Source: Ignavibacteriota bacterium
GTDB taxonomy: Bacteria > Bacteroidota > Ignavibacteria > UBA10030 > UBA6906
DNA: 50,048 nt
Assembly: GCA_003158475.1 (NCBI GenBank)
Contig: PMJR01000127.1
Span: forward strand, 1 to 50,048
Reading direction: 5' to 3'
Below, piece by piece: positions 1 through 7,590 of this stretch. The translations under genes and the position numbers were made by a program. How positions within the stretch are numbered: the stretch's first letter is position 1; each line of letters begins with the position of its first letter. Below the pieces are notes generated by a model, which was not told the origin of the DNA, searched no databases, and worked only from the letters and a program-made list of their open reading frames with translations.

Positions 1-370
1 TCGCCTCGCGCCGGACGCGCGCACTGACCTGCAACCGCCTCCGCAGGGTCTCGACGACGCCGGCGGCCCGGCGCTCCTGCATGAAGCTCAACACGGCATT
101 GACAATCAGCAGCGCACCCACCACAGCGAGGTCCGAATATTTCCGGAGGACGGCAGACAGTATCATGATCACTTCGAGCATCCACGCCGACACCCCCCAG
201 AATTTTCCAAGGAATTTGAGTACCGGGTGCCCCTTGTGTTCGGCCACTTCGTTGTAGCCATACGTTTTACGGAGGGCATCCACCTCCGGGTGCGAAAGCC
301 CCTGCTCGGGGTTCACATGGAGCGCCGCCTGGGATTCCCCGGAGTCAGGCATGTCTGGTTTGTCCGTCAT
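1..370 (-). CDS. P-type cation (proton) ATPase, N-terminal fragment
   Basis: This is the first ~123 residues of a P-type ATPase; the gene runs off the left edge. Translation begins at the ATG at 370, with an AGGAA ribosome site 5 nt upstream. The N-terminus has the cation-ATPase N-domain pattern (GLSHPEVDALRKTYGYNEV, residues ~24-42), then a basic stretch, then a first hydrophobic segment (WMLEVIMILSAVL, ~61-73) and a second (DLAVVGALLIVNAVLSF, ~78-94). The KFLGKFWGVSAWMLE stretch is typical of the plasma-membrane H+-ATPase subfamily (type IIIA), which pumps protons out using ATP. The catalytic DKTGT site lies outside the window, so the transported ion cannot be confirmed. A transposase relic sits immediately upstream. 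Confidence 0.85.
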   Translation of the reverse strand, partial: MTDKPDMPDSGESQAALHVNPEQGLSHPEVDALRKTYGYNEVAEHKGHPVLKFLGKFWGVSAWMLEVIMILSAVLRKYSDLAVVGALLIVNAVLSFMQERRAAGVVETLRRRLQVSARVRREA

Positions 371-393
371 ACCATTCCTGTTTGAGTTTAATA

Positions 394-531
394 TCAGCCT
401 TGTCGCTCAAGGTTGCTGAAGCCTATCTTCCGGACGATGTCTGTCACCGGCGTGCCGGCAAGAGTCTGGTGCAGAGTAAACGCAACCGGCGCATCGGTGG
501 TGCGCTTTTTCACCAGGGCCTGTTTTCCCAT
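394..531 (-). pseudogene. IS3-family transposase OrfA relic
   Basis: A 45-codon minus-strand frame reads like the N-terminal helix-turn-helix of IS3-family OrfA proteins. The stretch VAFTLHQTLAGTPV followed by DIVRKIGFSN matches the family pattern QIAFALRQAEsGTPVaEVcRKmGiSE at A, F, L, Q, GTPV, RK, G and S. The frame stops at LERQG, just where the family continues into its YRWKKKY segment, so the gene is cut short. No terminal inverted repeats or OrfB were found. It lies between the P-type ATPase start and the rhodanese start, which suggests that a past insertion reshaped this junction. The assignment rests on pattern similarity only. Confidence 0.5.
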
Positions 532-566
532 TATAAGGAAATCCGGCGAGACATCTCTCATCCGAA

Positions 567-968
567 ATGGTTCCGGAAATGGGGAATGGTTTGTTTCGCG
601 TTTCGCAGGCGTCGAGCGCTCCCAACGCACCGGAAGCAGTCGGACCGACATTCCTTACATATGAAGAAGCCCAGGGTCTCTACCCCCGAAAACGCGCTCT
701 CTTCATTGATGCACGCTTTGCATATGACTTCAGCGCCGGCCACTTCAAGGGGGCAGTCAGTGTTCCATTACACGAACTCGGCAAGAATCATCCGATTCTC
801 ACAGTGCTGCCCAAGGATCAAATCCTCGTTGCCTATTGTGACGGGGCGGGGCGTAATTCAAGTGCGGAGTTGGCCAAAACGCTTTACGGATTTGGCTATT
901 CAAACGTGAAGGTCTTTTTCGGAGGATGGAACGAGTGGCTGGCTCACAAGCATCCAACAGAGCCATGA
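567..968 (+). CDS. Rhodanese-domain protein
   Basis: A 133-aa single-domain rhodanese, a sulfurtransferase fold that carries persulfide sulfur on a cysteine. The domain covers residues ~28-128: LFIDARFAYDFSAGHFKGAVSVP, then the active-site loop VAYCDGAGRNSS with the catalytic cysteine at ~90, then GYSNVKVFFGGWNEW. The N-terminal ~25 residues are low-complexity and match no signal peptide or known extension. There is no clear ribosome site before the ATG at 567, and an in-frame stop lies at 534. The IS3 relic ends ~35 bp upstream, so the natural 5' end may have been replaced; related proteins often carry an N-terminal membrane segment. It probably belongs to the sulfur-handling neighbourhood. 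Confidence 0.8.
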   Translation: MVPEMGNGLFRVSQASSAPNAPEAVGPTFLTYEEAQGLYPRKRALFIDARFAYDFSAGHFKGAVSVPLHELGKNHPILTVLPKDQILVAYCDGAGRNSSAELAKTLYGFGYSNVKVFFGGWNEWLAHKHPTEP

Positions 969-1030
969 ATGTGCCGGAGCGGGTTCCCACCCGAGACATT
1001 GTGATCACACACCTGGGATTGAGAGTTCTT

Positions 1031-1231
1031 TCAACTCCTCCCATTCCCTTCTGGCTTAGATGAACTTTGAGAGGCGAGCGCTGCGATCAGGGCGCCGTAG
1101 CCGGTGCTGATATACGGATTGGAACTGATCGGACAAGCGCCGGTCGCACATCCGACGAAGTAATACCACCCAAACCCGGCAATTCCCCCGACGGCTATCC
1201 ACGCGAGATTCTTCCAACCAGGCAATTTCAT
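1031..1231 (-). CDS. DUF6132 family small membrane protein
   Basis: A 66-aa protein with one membrane segment (residues ~8-27) followed by the family signature GCATGACPISSNPYISTGYGA. That signature, with its two cysteines, is what identifies DUF6132. Its function is unknown; family members usually lie next to rhodanese, YeeE/YedE or other redox sulfur genes, as here. The start codon overlaps the stop of the DUF1858 gene (ATGA, 1228-1231), indicating translational coupling. The C-terminal tail is short and polar. Confidence 0.8.
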   Translation of the reverse strand: MKLPGWKNLAWIAVGGIAGFGWYYFVGCATGACPISSNPYISTGYGALIAALASQSSSKPEGNGRS

Positions 1232-1449
1232 CTCCCCTCCCCGGTCTGAATATGCGATTTCAGATCTTCGATGAGAAGATCAATCTCCGATTCGGTTTTC
1301 CCGCTCCTCCTCGCAACTTCCTCGAAAGTCGCCCACACCGGCTCGCCGCAGGTGACGCACGGGAGCCCCTTGTCGATCATAAACCGCACCGCAGATGGCC
1401 AGTCGCGAACCAGGTCCTCAATTGTTATCGATCGTCGCACCGCTTCCAT
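1228..1449 (-). CDS. DUF1858 domain protein
   Basis: A 73-aa cytosolic protein made of a single DUF1858 domain, a small helical domain linked in some proteins with hybrid-cluster and redox functions. The start SITIEDLVRDWPSAVRFMIDKGLPCVTCGEPVW shows the typical pattern: an I-T-x-x-x-L-V helix, then G-x-P-C-x-x-C. The C-x-x-C pair at residues ~31-34 could act as a redox disulfide or metal site. It overlaps both neighbours (1418-1449 and 1228-1231), so the three small genes form one coupled unit. The exact role is not known. Confidence 0.8.
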   Translation of the reverse strand: MEAVRRSITIEDLVRDWPSAVRFMIDKGLPCVTCGEPVWATFEEVARRSGKTESEIDLLIEDLKSHIQTGEGR

Positions 1450-1678
1450 CCGGCATCCCCCATCGTGTCTTAATCAAATTGTCGATGAACTGACCGGTCG
1501 CATGCACAACCAGCTCACTGTCGCACTCTTTTTGAAACCGCTCACAGATTGATTGTTTCATCCGAACCGCCGAGGGGTAATCCTCAGCGCTCGAAAGCAA
1601 CGCTTCCGCCTCTTCACAGTATCTGCGTATCAATTCTTCCTGCTTTGGCAATTGTGGGACCGCGCGAATGGGTTCCAT
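1418..1678 (-). CDS. Hypothetical 86-aa protein, first gene of a three-gene unit
   Basis: I do not recognise this protein. It is 86 aa, mostly helical by eye and rich in charged residues, with two cysteines in the first half (RRYCEEAE and SICERFQKEC regions) and no membrane segment or signal peptide. Its 3' end overlaps the DUF1858 start by ~32 bp, supporting co-expression with DUF1858 and DUF6132. The long overlap and the absence of frame interruptions suggest a real gene, though the call depends mainly on context. Confidence 0.55.
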   Translation of the reverse strand: MEPIRAVPQLPKQEELIRRYCEEAEALLSSAEDYPSAVRMKQSICERFQKECDSELVVHATGQFIDNLIKTRWGMPDGSGATIDNN

Positions 1679-1791
1679 GCAAGCATCTTTCTGTTTACTG
1701 AGCTGCGTCCTTCTTCCTACGTCCTCCAGCAGATTTGATGCAGGAGATCAGAAAAGGGTTCTTCATACAGGCTTCCTCGCTCTCCACCGGT

Positions 1792-2232
1792 CTATCGTTG
1801 TCTGCGCGACCAGAGAGGATAGCCCTGTTTGTCTCTCAAGTTCAGAGTCTTTTCCCCCTTTTCGACCTCAGCAGCCACAAGAACGGATTTGCCCTGGAGA
1901 ATGATTCTGGAACCGGTGACCGTGATCTTGTCCCCTTTTCCGATCTTCACGCTCTGCTTGTCCAGGTACCAGTCCGGACCCAGATGGACGCTGACTGATC
2001 CTGAATCGGACCTCAAAGTCAGGTGCATTCCCGCGCCAATGCCACGCGCGCCCGTGAACTTATCGACGGCAACTACCTCCCCACGTACTGTTTGAACTGT
2101 CGTCGTATCATAGAGTCTCTGGTAGCCCCGGCCGCCCGGCCCCCCCATGCTACGCTGAGCAAAGGATGACGGCGAGGTGATCAGGATCGCCGCCAGAGCT
2201 GTGATACCGAGAAAACTTCGGTCGATCTTCAT
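1792..2232 (-). CDS. Exported small beta-rich protein, OB-fold-like
   Basis: A 146-aa protein with an N-terminal signal peptide (hydrophobic residues ~8-24, cleavage after SSFAQ). The mature part begins with a glycine-rich stretch and continues as alternating beta-strand sequence: VRGEVVAVDKF, MHLTLRSDSGSVSVHLGP, GDKITVTGSRIILQG, VLVAAEVEKG. This resembles the nucleic-acid-binding-like OB folds seen in many small periplasmic proteins with 'GEVVxV' starts, but the ligand is unknown. A weak ribosome site (TTTGAGGC) precedes the ATG. It lies divergent from the DUF134 gene. Two other exported proteins in the window (25823 and 34069) have a comparable strand pattern. Confidence 0.6.
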   Translation of the reverse strand: MKIDRSFLGITALAAILITSPSSFAQRSMGGPGGRGYQRLYDTTTVQTVRGEVVAVDKFTGARGIGAGMHLTLRSDSGSVSVHLGPDWYLDKQSVKIGKGDKITVTGSRIILQGKSVLVAAEVEKGEKTLNLRDKQGYPLWSRRQR

Positions 2233-2360
2233 GATGAAGCCTCAAAGGTGGTTGATGGTTCTGAATGAGAAGGCAGACATGAATCTGTCTGGTTAGATGC
2301 AGCCTTCCTCAAAAGTGGTCAGCCACGCAGAAGATAAGTATCCTCTCCCGCCGCCATCAC

Positions 2361-2389
2361 TTGACTTTGGCCGCCGGGCCATGTATATT
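2361..2389 (+). promoter_or_regulatory. Sigma-70-like promoter of the DUF134-nifX unit
   Basis: TTGACT (2361-2366) and TATATT (2384-2389) are separated by exactly 17 bp, a near-consensus vegetative promoter. Transcription would start near 2396, inside the palindrome that follows. It is the best promoter match noticed in the window. Confidence 0.7.
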
Positions 2390-2395
2390 CGTTAC

Positions 2396-2407
2396 GAGCA
2401 TATGCTC
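2396..2407. promoter_or_regulatory. Palindromic operator GAGCATATGCTC
   Basis: A perfect 12-bp palindrome, GAGCATATGCTC, lies at the predicted transcription start and ~35 bp before the DUF134 start codon. A protein bound here would block transcription. The DUF134 product, a predicted helix-turn-helix protein, is the obvious candidate for autoregulation; that link is an inference. Confidence 0.55.
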
Positions 2408-2441
2408 ATAATTACTTATCATCCACAAAGGGGCCCGACAA

Positions 2442-2882
2442 TTGGCCCGGCCCAAACGGCTCCGCCGACTCGCCTACGCACCGCCGGTGCTCTTCTTCCT
2501 TCCCTCCGGGAAAGAAGAACACACTGCTCCGAACGATGCCGTCACGTTGACCATGGATGAGTTCGAGTCCTTGCGGCTGGCGGACCTGGAATGTTATTCT
2601 CAGGAACAGGCCGCGAGGAAAATGGGCATTTCACGTGCGACCTTTGGAAGAATCGTTGAGTCCGGAAGGTCGAAAGTCGCAAGGGCACTTGTTCACGGCT
2701 GCCGGATAGAAATATCTGGCGGAGCCTTCATGTTCGGCCGCGGCAGCCATTTACAGTGTCCGCGCTGCAGGCATCAACAGCCGAGAGGCATCCAGAAGCG
2801 AGAGCGCGTTGAGTGCAGACGCTGCTGTCTGCCCCTGCAGAACAGCGACGAGTCACAGCAAGGAGCATCACACAAGTCATGA
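2442..2882 (+). CDS. DUF134 (UPF0251) predicted DNA-binding protein
   Basis: A 146-aa protein of the DUF134 family, predicted transcription regulators. The family opening (M)ARPKRLRRL is present, which fixes a TTG start at 2442 behind an AAAGGGG ribosome site (2427-2433). Residues ~42-85 hold the core MDEFESLRLADLECYSQEQAA followed by a sigma-factor-like helix-turn-helix (KMGISRATFGRIVESGR). The C-terminus has a cysteine-rich zinc-ribbon-like segment (CPRC then CRRCC, ~106-127). The gene is followed 33 bp later by a NifX/NifB-type protein, a pairing common to this family in anaerobes. Its own promoter and a palindrome lie directly upstream. Confidence 0.88.
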   Translation: MARPKRLRRLAYAPPVLFFLPSGKEEHTAPNDAVTLTMDEFESLRLADLECYSQEQAARKMGISRATFGRIVESGRSKVARALVHGCRIEISGGAFMFGRGSHLQCPRCRHQQPRGIQKRERVECRRCCLPLQNSDESQQGASHKS

Positions 2883-2915
2883 GCGGGTACACTAACAATC
2901 CAGAGGAGACGGGTT

Positions 2916-3341
2916 ATGGATTTCAAGAATGCTGTAATAGCAATTGTCACAGACGATGGCACGACAGTGAGTTCTCACTTCGGCCGTGCGCAGTTCTACG
3001 AGGTCATCACTTTTGCTGACGGAAAGGCCGTCAAGCAAGAACGACGTGAAAAAGCCGGTCATCACAGCTTCGCGTCGCAGGAAGGACCCGACGACGATGG
3101 ACAGCATCACGGCGAATCACACCAGCGACGCCATCAAACCATGATTTCGCCGATCATGGATTGTGTGGCCGTCATTGGCCGCGGGATGGGCCAGGGTGCT
3201 GTGGACCACCTTCGTCAATCCAACTTGCTTCCCATCCTGACCGGCCTGCATACCATCGATGAAGTCATCAATGCGGTGGCCGCCGGCTCACTCGAAAATG
3301 ATGCCCGCCGGATCCATCAGCACCACCTGGAGCAACATTGA
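2916..3341 (+). CDS. NifX/NifB-type dinitrogenase iron-molybdenum cofactor-binding domain protein
   Basis: A 141-aa single-domain member of the family that includes NifX, NafY and the archaeal MTH1175 protein. It starts with the standard strand and loop VIAIVTDDGTTVSSHFGRAQFYEV and ends with the GMGQGAVDHL...LLPILTG pattern. Between them (residues ~47-75) is a histidine-rich insert (GHHSF, GQHHGESHQRRHQ) that may bind metal. In organisms lacking nitrogenase such proteins occur beside DUF134 regulators and Mrp-type ATPases, and may handle iron-sulfur or other metal clusters. No nitrogenase gene is in the window, so nitrogen fixation should not be inferred. The start at 2916 has a GGAG ribosome site. 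Confidence 0.82.
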   Translation: MDFKNAVIAIVTDDGTTVSSHFGRAQFYEVITFADGKAVKQERREKAGHHSFASQEGPDDDGQHHGESHQRRHQTMISPIMDCVAVIGRGMGQGAVDHLRQSNLLPILTGLHTIDEVINAVAAGSLENDARRIHQHHLEQH

Positions 3342-3620
3342 AGCACACAGGGAAACCGCTCCGCGGCGACAAAGATGTTCGTCCCCGCGGGGGTTTACCT
3401 GGCAAAGGGTGCGGGTTGATGCATTTGCAGTATTCGTCCGGCCAGGCGTTTAACTTTTCCGGGCCGACGGTATGGTTTCTACGGTTATGATTGGTTTAAT
3501 GGAGAGTAACGCTCAACCGGAGTGCGGAAGAAAAAGCTCGATGGGCTGATCGTACAGCTTCCACCGGTTGTGATGTGGTTTTCAGCTATCCACGGGGAGG
3601 CCGTGATGGATCGCAGATTT

Positions 3621-4823
3621 TCAACAGCCCCCCTGGATCTTTTTCACTTTCTTGATTTCCTTTGAGCCTCCGTTTTTGTTTTTCTCTATCATCGCCAGGA
3701 TGTCTTTTCGTGCGGTTTCCCGAAACCGGAAGACATCCGTGTCCCAGCGGGTACCCGCAGGAATGACCGCAGACGGGTTCATAATCGTTGCATTGAACGC
3801 ATCCAGTCCCCCGTGAAGCGCCGCAATGTTTTCGTACCCCAGTTTCTCGAGCAGCAGACAGGCGGCATGCTCCTCCGGCTCGCTGTCCGCCACGAGGACT
3901 TTTTTTACGTGCCGCTGAGACAACATGGTGATCCAGTCTTTGCCAAAGAGGTCACGCACCTGAATGTTGCTGGAGCCCGGCAGTGCGAGCTTCGCGCACG
4001 CCGCAGGCGTCCGGATATCAATGATTCTCATGCGCGGTTCATGGTCGACGATCCTGAACGCAAGCTCATCGGCGGTCATCAGCTTCACAGGGTGTGTGCT
4101 GAGATAGGCAGGATTGGAAACTCTGTCGATGATGTGTGTTTTCCGATCCGGCAGGAAGATGAAGACGATGCCGAGCGCGACGACGCCCGCTCCGGCAATG
4201 AGGTGGTTGCGGGTGGAGAAGCCGAGCGAGGGGGCAGATTTCTTATTCACGCGCTTCTCGATAACGGTCGTTCCGGCAAAAGCGCCGACTGCGATGACAA
4301 TGAGCAGGAACGCAAACATTCCCTGGGACATCCCGAGCGAATCGAATATCTTGATCGACCCGAGCGGGGTGGATTCATAGAAGCCGTGGTAGAGCGGATA
4401 CATCTCTCCGAAGGCCAGCACGCCGAACAGTCCCCCTCCCACAAAGAACATCGCATCAATCTTGCCGATTGCCGCGGCGCAGACGCTTGTGCCCGGACAG
4501 TAGCCGCCGAGGACGAAGCCGACCCCCATGATCGCGCCCCCAGCAACGGCCGGCCGCAGCCACGTGGGATTGACAAATATCGCGTCCGTGTCGAGGAGAC
4601 CGAAATACCCGAGAAGGAGAACGCCGCTCATGGCTGTTACAGCCGCGGTGAAGAACACACGCAGCACAGTGAAATCATATCCATAAAAGACGCCGGCCAA
4701 CCGGCGCGATGACGAAAACCCCGCCTGCTCGAGCGCGAAGCCGAAGCCGATACCGAGAATGAGGGCCACGACAAGATTCAGTTGGTCAGAAATCACTTCA
4801 GGTACGAACGGTCCCATTGCCAC
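3621..4823 (-). CDS. YeeE/YedE sulfur-transport membrane protein fused to a cysteine-less rhodanese domain
   Basis: A 400-aa membrane protein, last gene of the octaheme operon. Residues ~15-225 form a YeeE/YedE (DUF395) domain with about six membrane segments and the motif GGYCPGTSVCAAAIGK (cysteines ~109 and ~115); characterised homologues import thiosulfate through conserved cysteines. Residues ~248-345 form a rhodanese domain (MRIIDIRTPAACAKLALPG, GYENIAALHGGLDAF). Its active-site loop reads VLVADSEPEEHA, so the catalytic cysteine is missing and the domain probably binds or senses rather than transfers sulfur. The tail (~375-400) is lysine-rich. The start may be GTG 4823 or ATG 4817. It lies 15 bp behind the second YeeE gene. 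Confidence 0.85.
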   Translation of the reverse strand: MAMGPFVPEVISDQLNLVVALILGIGFGFALEQAGFSSSRRLAGVFYGYDFTVLRVFFTAAVTAMSGVLLLGYFGLLDTDAIFVNPTWLRPAVAGGAIMGVGFVLGGYCPGTSVCAAAIGKIDAMFFVGGGLFGVLAFGEMYPLYHGFYESTPLGSIKIFDSLGMSQGMFAFLLIVIAVGAFAGTTVIEKRVNKKSAPSLGFSTRNHLIAGAGVVALGIVFIFLPDRKTHIIDRVSNPAYLSTHPVKLMTADELAFRIVDHEPRMRIIDIRTPAACAKLALPGSSNIQVRDLFGKDWITMLSQRHVKKVLVADSEPEEHAACLLLEKLGYENIAALHGGLDAFNATIMNPSAVIPAGTRWDTDVFRFRETARKDILAMIEKNKNGGSKEIKKVKKIQGGC

Positions 4824-4838
4824 TGCTCCGGATTGTTT

Positions 4839-5357
4839 TTACAGCCACAGTTTTCGTGCAACGTAGGCAACGGCATAGCCAGTGCCGAAAATCGCCATCA
4901 TCGTTACGAATCCGGCGGTCGACAGAACCGCCATGCCGCTGAGTGCAGCGCCGCTCGTGCATCCGCGGGCGAACTGCGCGCCTATGCCGAAGAGCGCACC
5001 TCCCAGGGCCGCAAACATCCAGCGGAGCCTGGTTCCGACCCGCGGCCCCGCTTCCGTGACAATCTTCAATCGGTCGGACACAAGTCCGGAGATGAACGCT
5101 CCGATCACCACACCCGCCATTTCAAATACCAGCCACGACTTGAGCGGATTGTCCTTGCCGGGCCCGACATACGTGCTGTAAAACTGGGAGTTTTCAGCGT
5201 GAGACGGCGCGACACCGTCCACGGTCGCAACGACGACGCTCTTGATTGCTCCGCTCGCCCCCAGGCCACGCCCGGTGATGAATATCGTGGCCAGGAGTAC
5301 CACACCGAGGAAGAACCCGGCGAGATAGGGATTCATGTACTTCGTCTTCATGATCAT
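4839..5357 (-). CDS. YeeE/YedE family membrane protein (second half-transporter)
   Basis: A 172-aa membrane protein with about four hydrophobic segments and the YeeE/YedE signature FARGCTSGAALSGM (residues ~130-143), whose cysteine matches the conserved one in thiosulfate-transporting homologues. In many bacteria the family occurs as two adjacent half-size proteins, and this gene and the 400-aa protein downstream fit that arrangement. The loop ~45-65 (ENSQFYSTYVGPGKDN) probably faces the periplasm. It starts 3 bp behind the cytochrome b stop, so it is part of the same transcript. A sulfur-compound substrate (thiosulfate or similar) is inferred from the family. Confidence 0.85.
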   Translation of the reverse strand: MIMKTKYMNPYLAGFFLGVVLLATIFITGRGLGASGAIKSVVVATVDGVAPSHAENSQFYSTYVGPGKDNPLKSWLVFEMAGVVIGAFISGLVSDRLKIVTEAGPRVGTRLRWMFAALGGALFGIGAQFARGCTSGAALSGMAVLSTAGFVTMMAIFGTGYAVAYVARKLWL

Positions 5358-5360
5358 GCC

Positions 5361-6020
5361 TCACTCTGAGAGAACGGGTTCATGCAATACGGGCTGAGCT
5401 TTCTTTTCGACAGGCCCTGCCTCGAGCTCTTCATAGCCCGTGACCATGGCTTTAAGATTCGATGTGACGGTGCGTCCGGTGGTGACGAGATAGAGATGAG
5501 CGATAAAAAATGACGCGAGAAGGAACGCGCCAATGGTGTGAAGGACCGCAATGATCTCGAGGCCCCCGACGTTCAGACTCAGGACCTCGTACCGTTGCGG
5601 ATACCGGTAGAACATGTACAGGAGCCCTGAAACGACCATGATGGGAATCACGAGGACTTTGAGCCCGGCGTAGACGAGCTTCTGCAGGGGGTTCAGTTTG
5701 CTCAGGCTCGTCTTCCTTGTTGGATGGGGCACATTGCGGAATATTCCGAACACGTAATACTCTGCCTGCGCCCGCAGGTTCTCCCACGTCGGCACATATT
5801 GCCGCCACTCGCCTGTCGTGAAATGCCAGAAGATCGCAAACACGATGAGCACGAGGAAGCTGATCGCGGCGAAATTGTGATACCGCACTGCCTGATCGAA
5901 ACCGAAGAATCGGATCGACCCGTGGATCTCAAACCCGGTCACACCAAGGAAAATGATGAGAGCGGCCTGAGTCCAGTGCCAGAATCTCTCAAACGCACGA
6001 TAGACATACTCCTTTTTCAC
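5361..6020 (-). CDS. Membrane cytochrome b (formate dehydrogenase gamma / thiosulfate reductase type)
   Basis: A 219-aa integral membrane cytochrome b with four hydrophobic segments. Histidines suited to haem b ligation lie in RFWHWTQAALIIFLG (residue ~15), VRYHNFAAISF (~48), FAIFWHFTTGEW (~66) and in the last helices (VLHTIGAF and FIAHLYLVTTG). Such subunits oxidise quinol, or reduce quinone, in the membrane and exchange electrons with a periplasmic partner. Here that partner is almost certainly the octaheme cytochrome, which ends 4 bp upstream. The start is GTG at 6020 behind an AGGAG site ~11 nt away. The C-terminal tail (~200-219) is polar and cytosolic. Confidence 0.88.
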   Translation of the reverse strand: MKKEYVYRAFERFWHWTQAALIIFLGVTGFEIHGSIRFFGFDQAVRYHNFAAISFLVLIVFAIFWHFTTGEWRQYVPTWENLRAQAEYYVFGIFRNVPHPTRKTSLSKLNPLQKLVYAGLKVLVIPIMVVSGLLYMFYRYPQRYEVLSLNVGGLEIIAVLHTIGAFLLASFFIAHLYLVTTGRTVTSNLKAMVTGYEELEAGPVEKKAQPVLHEPVLSE

Positions 6021-6024
6021 GCGA

Positions 6025-7590
6025 TCATATCTCCTTTCGATTGCGGCTGATCAGAATCCGGATTGTTCCGTGCAGAACGGCCGCCGCGAGTGTCAGAGCC
6101 AGGATTCCCCAGCCGAGATACTCTACCCACGAGCTGTAGTTCCTTCCCGGTATGTAGAACCCTGTCAGTGATGCAAGACGGCCATTGTTGCGCGTGTGAC
6201 ACTCAGTACAGCCGACGGCCTGTTCCTTCGGAGAAACCATGTGGTTGACGGGCCAATACATTTCTGTCTCCACGAACCCGAAGTGTCCGCTGTAGGGGAG
6301 GTGGACCTGCTTCATCCCTTCTTCGGCGGCACGTTGCCAGTTAAATTCGCTCCAGTACCCCCCGTCCCCGGGCCGTGTGGAGACGGTTTTGGGTTGAATG
6401 AGGTATCCGTACCCGGTGTCATAAATCTGGTCCGCCCGGTGAATCTTTACCGGGTAAATCTTCGCGTCCGGATCGTCGTAACTTCCGAAGAGTTCATTCA
6501 TTTTCACCGGTCGGGACGGGTCCAGCGTGTCGCCGATCAGGTAGTGCGATGCGGATCCGTTGAACCAGATGTACTCGGGTTTGAGCTTCTTCCCCCAGAT
6601 AAACGACCCCTTGATGGACATATACACGTCAGTCCCGCTGCTATCCTTCTCTTCAAAGGGCTTGCCGTCCCTGAGCTTCCCCGCGGTTGACCAGTCCCAG
6701 TGGAGCTTTGTCGGGTTCACCTTCGCATAGATCGGGATATGGCAGGTCTGGCATGCAACCTTGAGCATGTGTTTGTTCAGTACATCGTCGGAGTGCGGCA
6801 TTGTCGAATGGCAGGATTCGCATTCGACCCGGTTACGATTCATCGAAGACACGGAATACATCTTGCCGAGCATCTGATGCTTCTCTGCGGTATGACAATC
6901 GACGCAGACCATGTCCGGGCCTTCCGAGGCCATGTGGACATCGACGTCCCGCGACGGTTCGAACTCCGCCTCCTCAAGATCGCCGTGTTTCACGTTGTTC
7001 CCGCCCCCGCCGAAGAAGTGACAGGCGCCGCAATTCGTTCGCGCGGGCCTACCGACATTTTGCGCGACCTTGCTCAGATCCACCGAAGGATCGGGAAGTC
7101 CGGCACCGCCAGTCTGTTTGACGTACGTTCCGCTGTTGTCGTGGCACACCAGGCAATCCACATTGAGCGAATCGTTGAAATCGAACGTTGCATCCGCGTA
7201 TCCGTAGCCGATGTGGCACCTGTTGCAGCTTTGCTCGTTTCCGGAAATGCCGATGCAGAAATTGTTCAACACATTGCGCTTGCCGATCGGGCGGATCCCC
7301 TTCCCTTCGATATATTCAGTCCGTTCCCAGTTCCAGTGCGTCGAATGCATCACCTCTGCGGCGCGCCCGTTGTGGCATGAAATACACGCGGCAGTGACTT
7401 CCTGCGGTCTTGTGAAGGTCTTTTTGAGCTGCGGGAAAAGCGAGTGCTCGACAGAGGGTTTCGCCTTTGTTTTATGCCCTTCTTTCAACCGGGCGAGCGG
7501 CGTCCCTTCCGAGCTGTTCTTGTGAAGTGCAGTCGTTATCAACCCGAACACGATTCCAAGCGCAAGGAGAGAAAAAAAGATCCGTTTCAT
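6025..7590 (-). CDS. otr: Octaheme c-type cytochrome, tetrathionate reductase (OTR) family
   Basis: A 521-aa multihaem cytochrome with eight CxxCH sites: CISCH (~69), CNRCH (~122), CLVCH (~146), CGACH (~187), CVDCH (~229), CESCH (~257), CQTCH (~280) and CTECH (~461). The N-terminus is a signal anchor (residues ~4-21) and residues ~490-508 form a C-terminal membrane helix, so the haem domain faces the periplasm. Order and spacing match the OTR family; in the Shewanella enzyme one haem has a lysine ligand and reduces tetrathionate, nitrite and hydroxylamine in vitro. The lysine in CHDNSGTYVK (~158) is a candidate for that ligand. The physiological substrate here is unknown. Its ATG overlaps the merR stop (ATGA). 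Confidence 0.88.
   Translation of the reverse strand: MKRIFFSLLALGIVFGLITTALHKNSSEGTPLARLKEGHKTKAKPSVEHSLFPQLKKTFTRPQEVTAACISCHNGRAAEVMHSTHWNWERTEYIEGKGIRPIGKRNVLNNFCIGISGNEQSCNRCHIGYGYADATFDFNDSLNVDCLVCHDNSGTYVKQTGGAGLPDPSVDLSKVAQNVGRPARTNCGACHFFGGGGNNVKHGDLEEAEFEPSRDVDVHMASEGPDMVCVDCHTAEKHQMLGKMYSVSSMNRNRVECESCHSTMPHSDDVLNKHMLKVACQTCHIPIYAKVNPTKLHWDWSTAGKLRDGKPFEEKDSSGTDVYMSIKGSFIWGKKLKPEYIWFNGSASHYLIGDTLDPSRPVKMNELFGSYDDPDAKIYPVKIHRADQIYDTGYGYLIQPKTVSTRPGDGGYWSEFNWQRAAEEGMKQVHLPYSGHFGFVETEMYWPVNHMVSPKEQAVGCTECHTRNNGRLASLTGFYIPGRNYSSWVEYLGWGILALTLAAAVLHGTIRILISRNRKEI

Noticed and set aside
382-909. A 175-codon plus-strand frame overlapping the rhodanese gene
   Set aside because: It is another frame of the rhodanese and relic region, with low-complexity basic sequence and no recognisable motif.
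1000-1009. CRP-like TGTGATCACA between the rhodanese and DUF6132 genes
   Set aside because: CRP/FNR sites need a 6-bp centre between TGTGA and TCACA; here the halves abut, and the site lies after both convergent genes.
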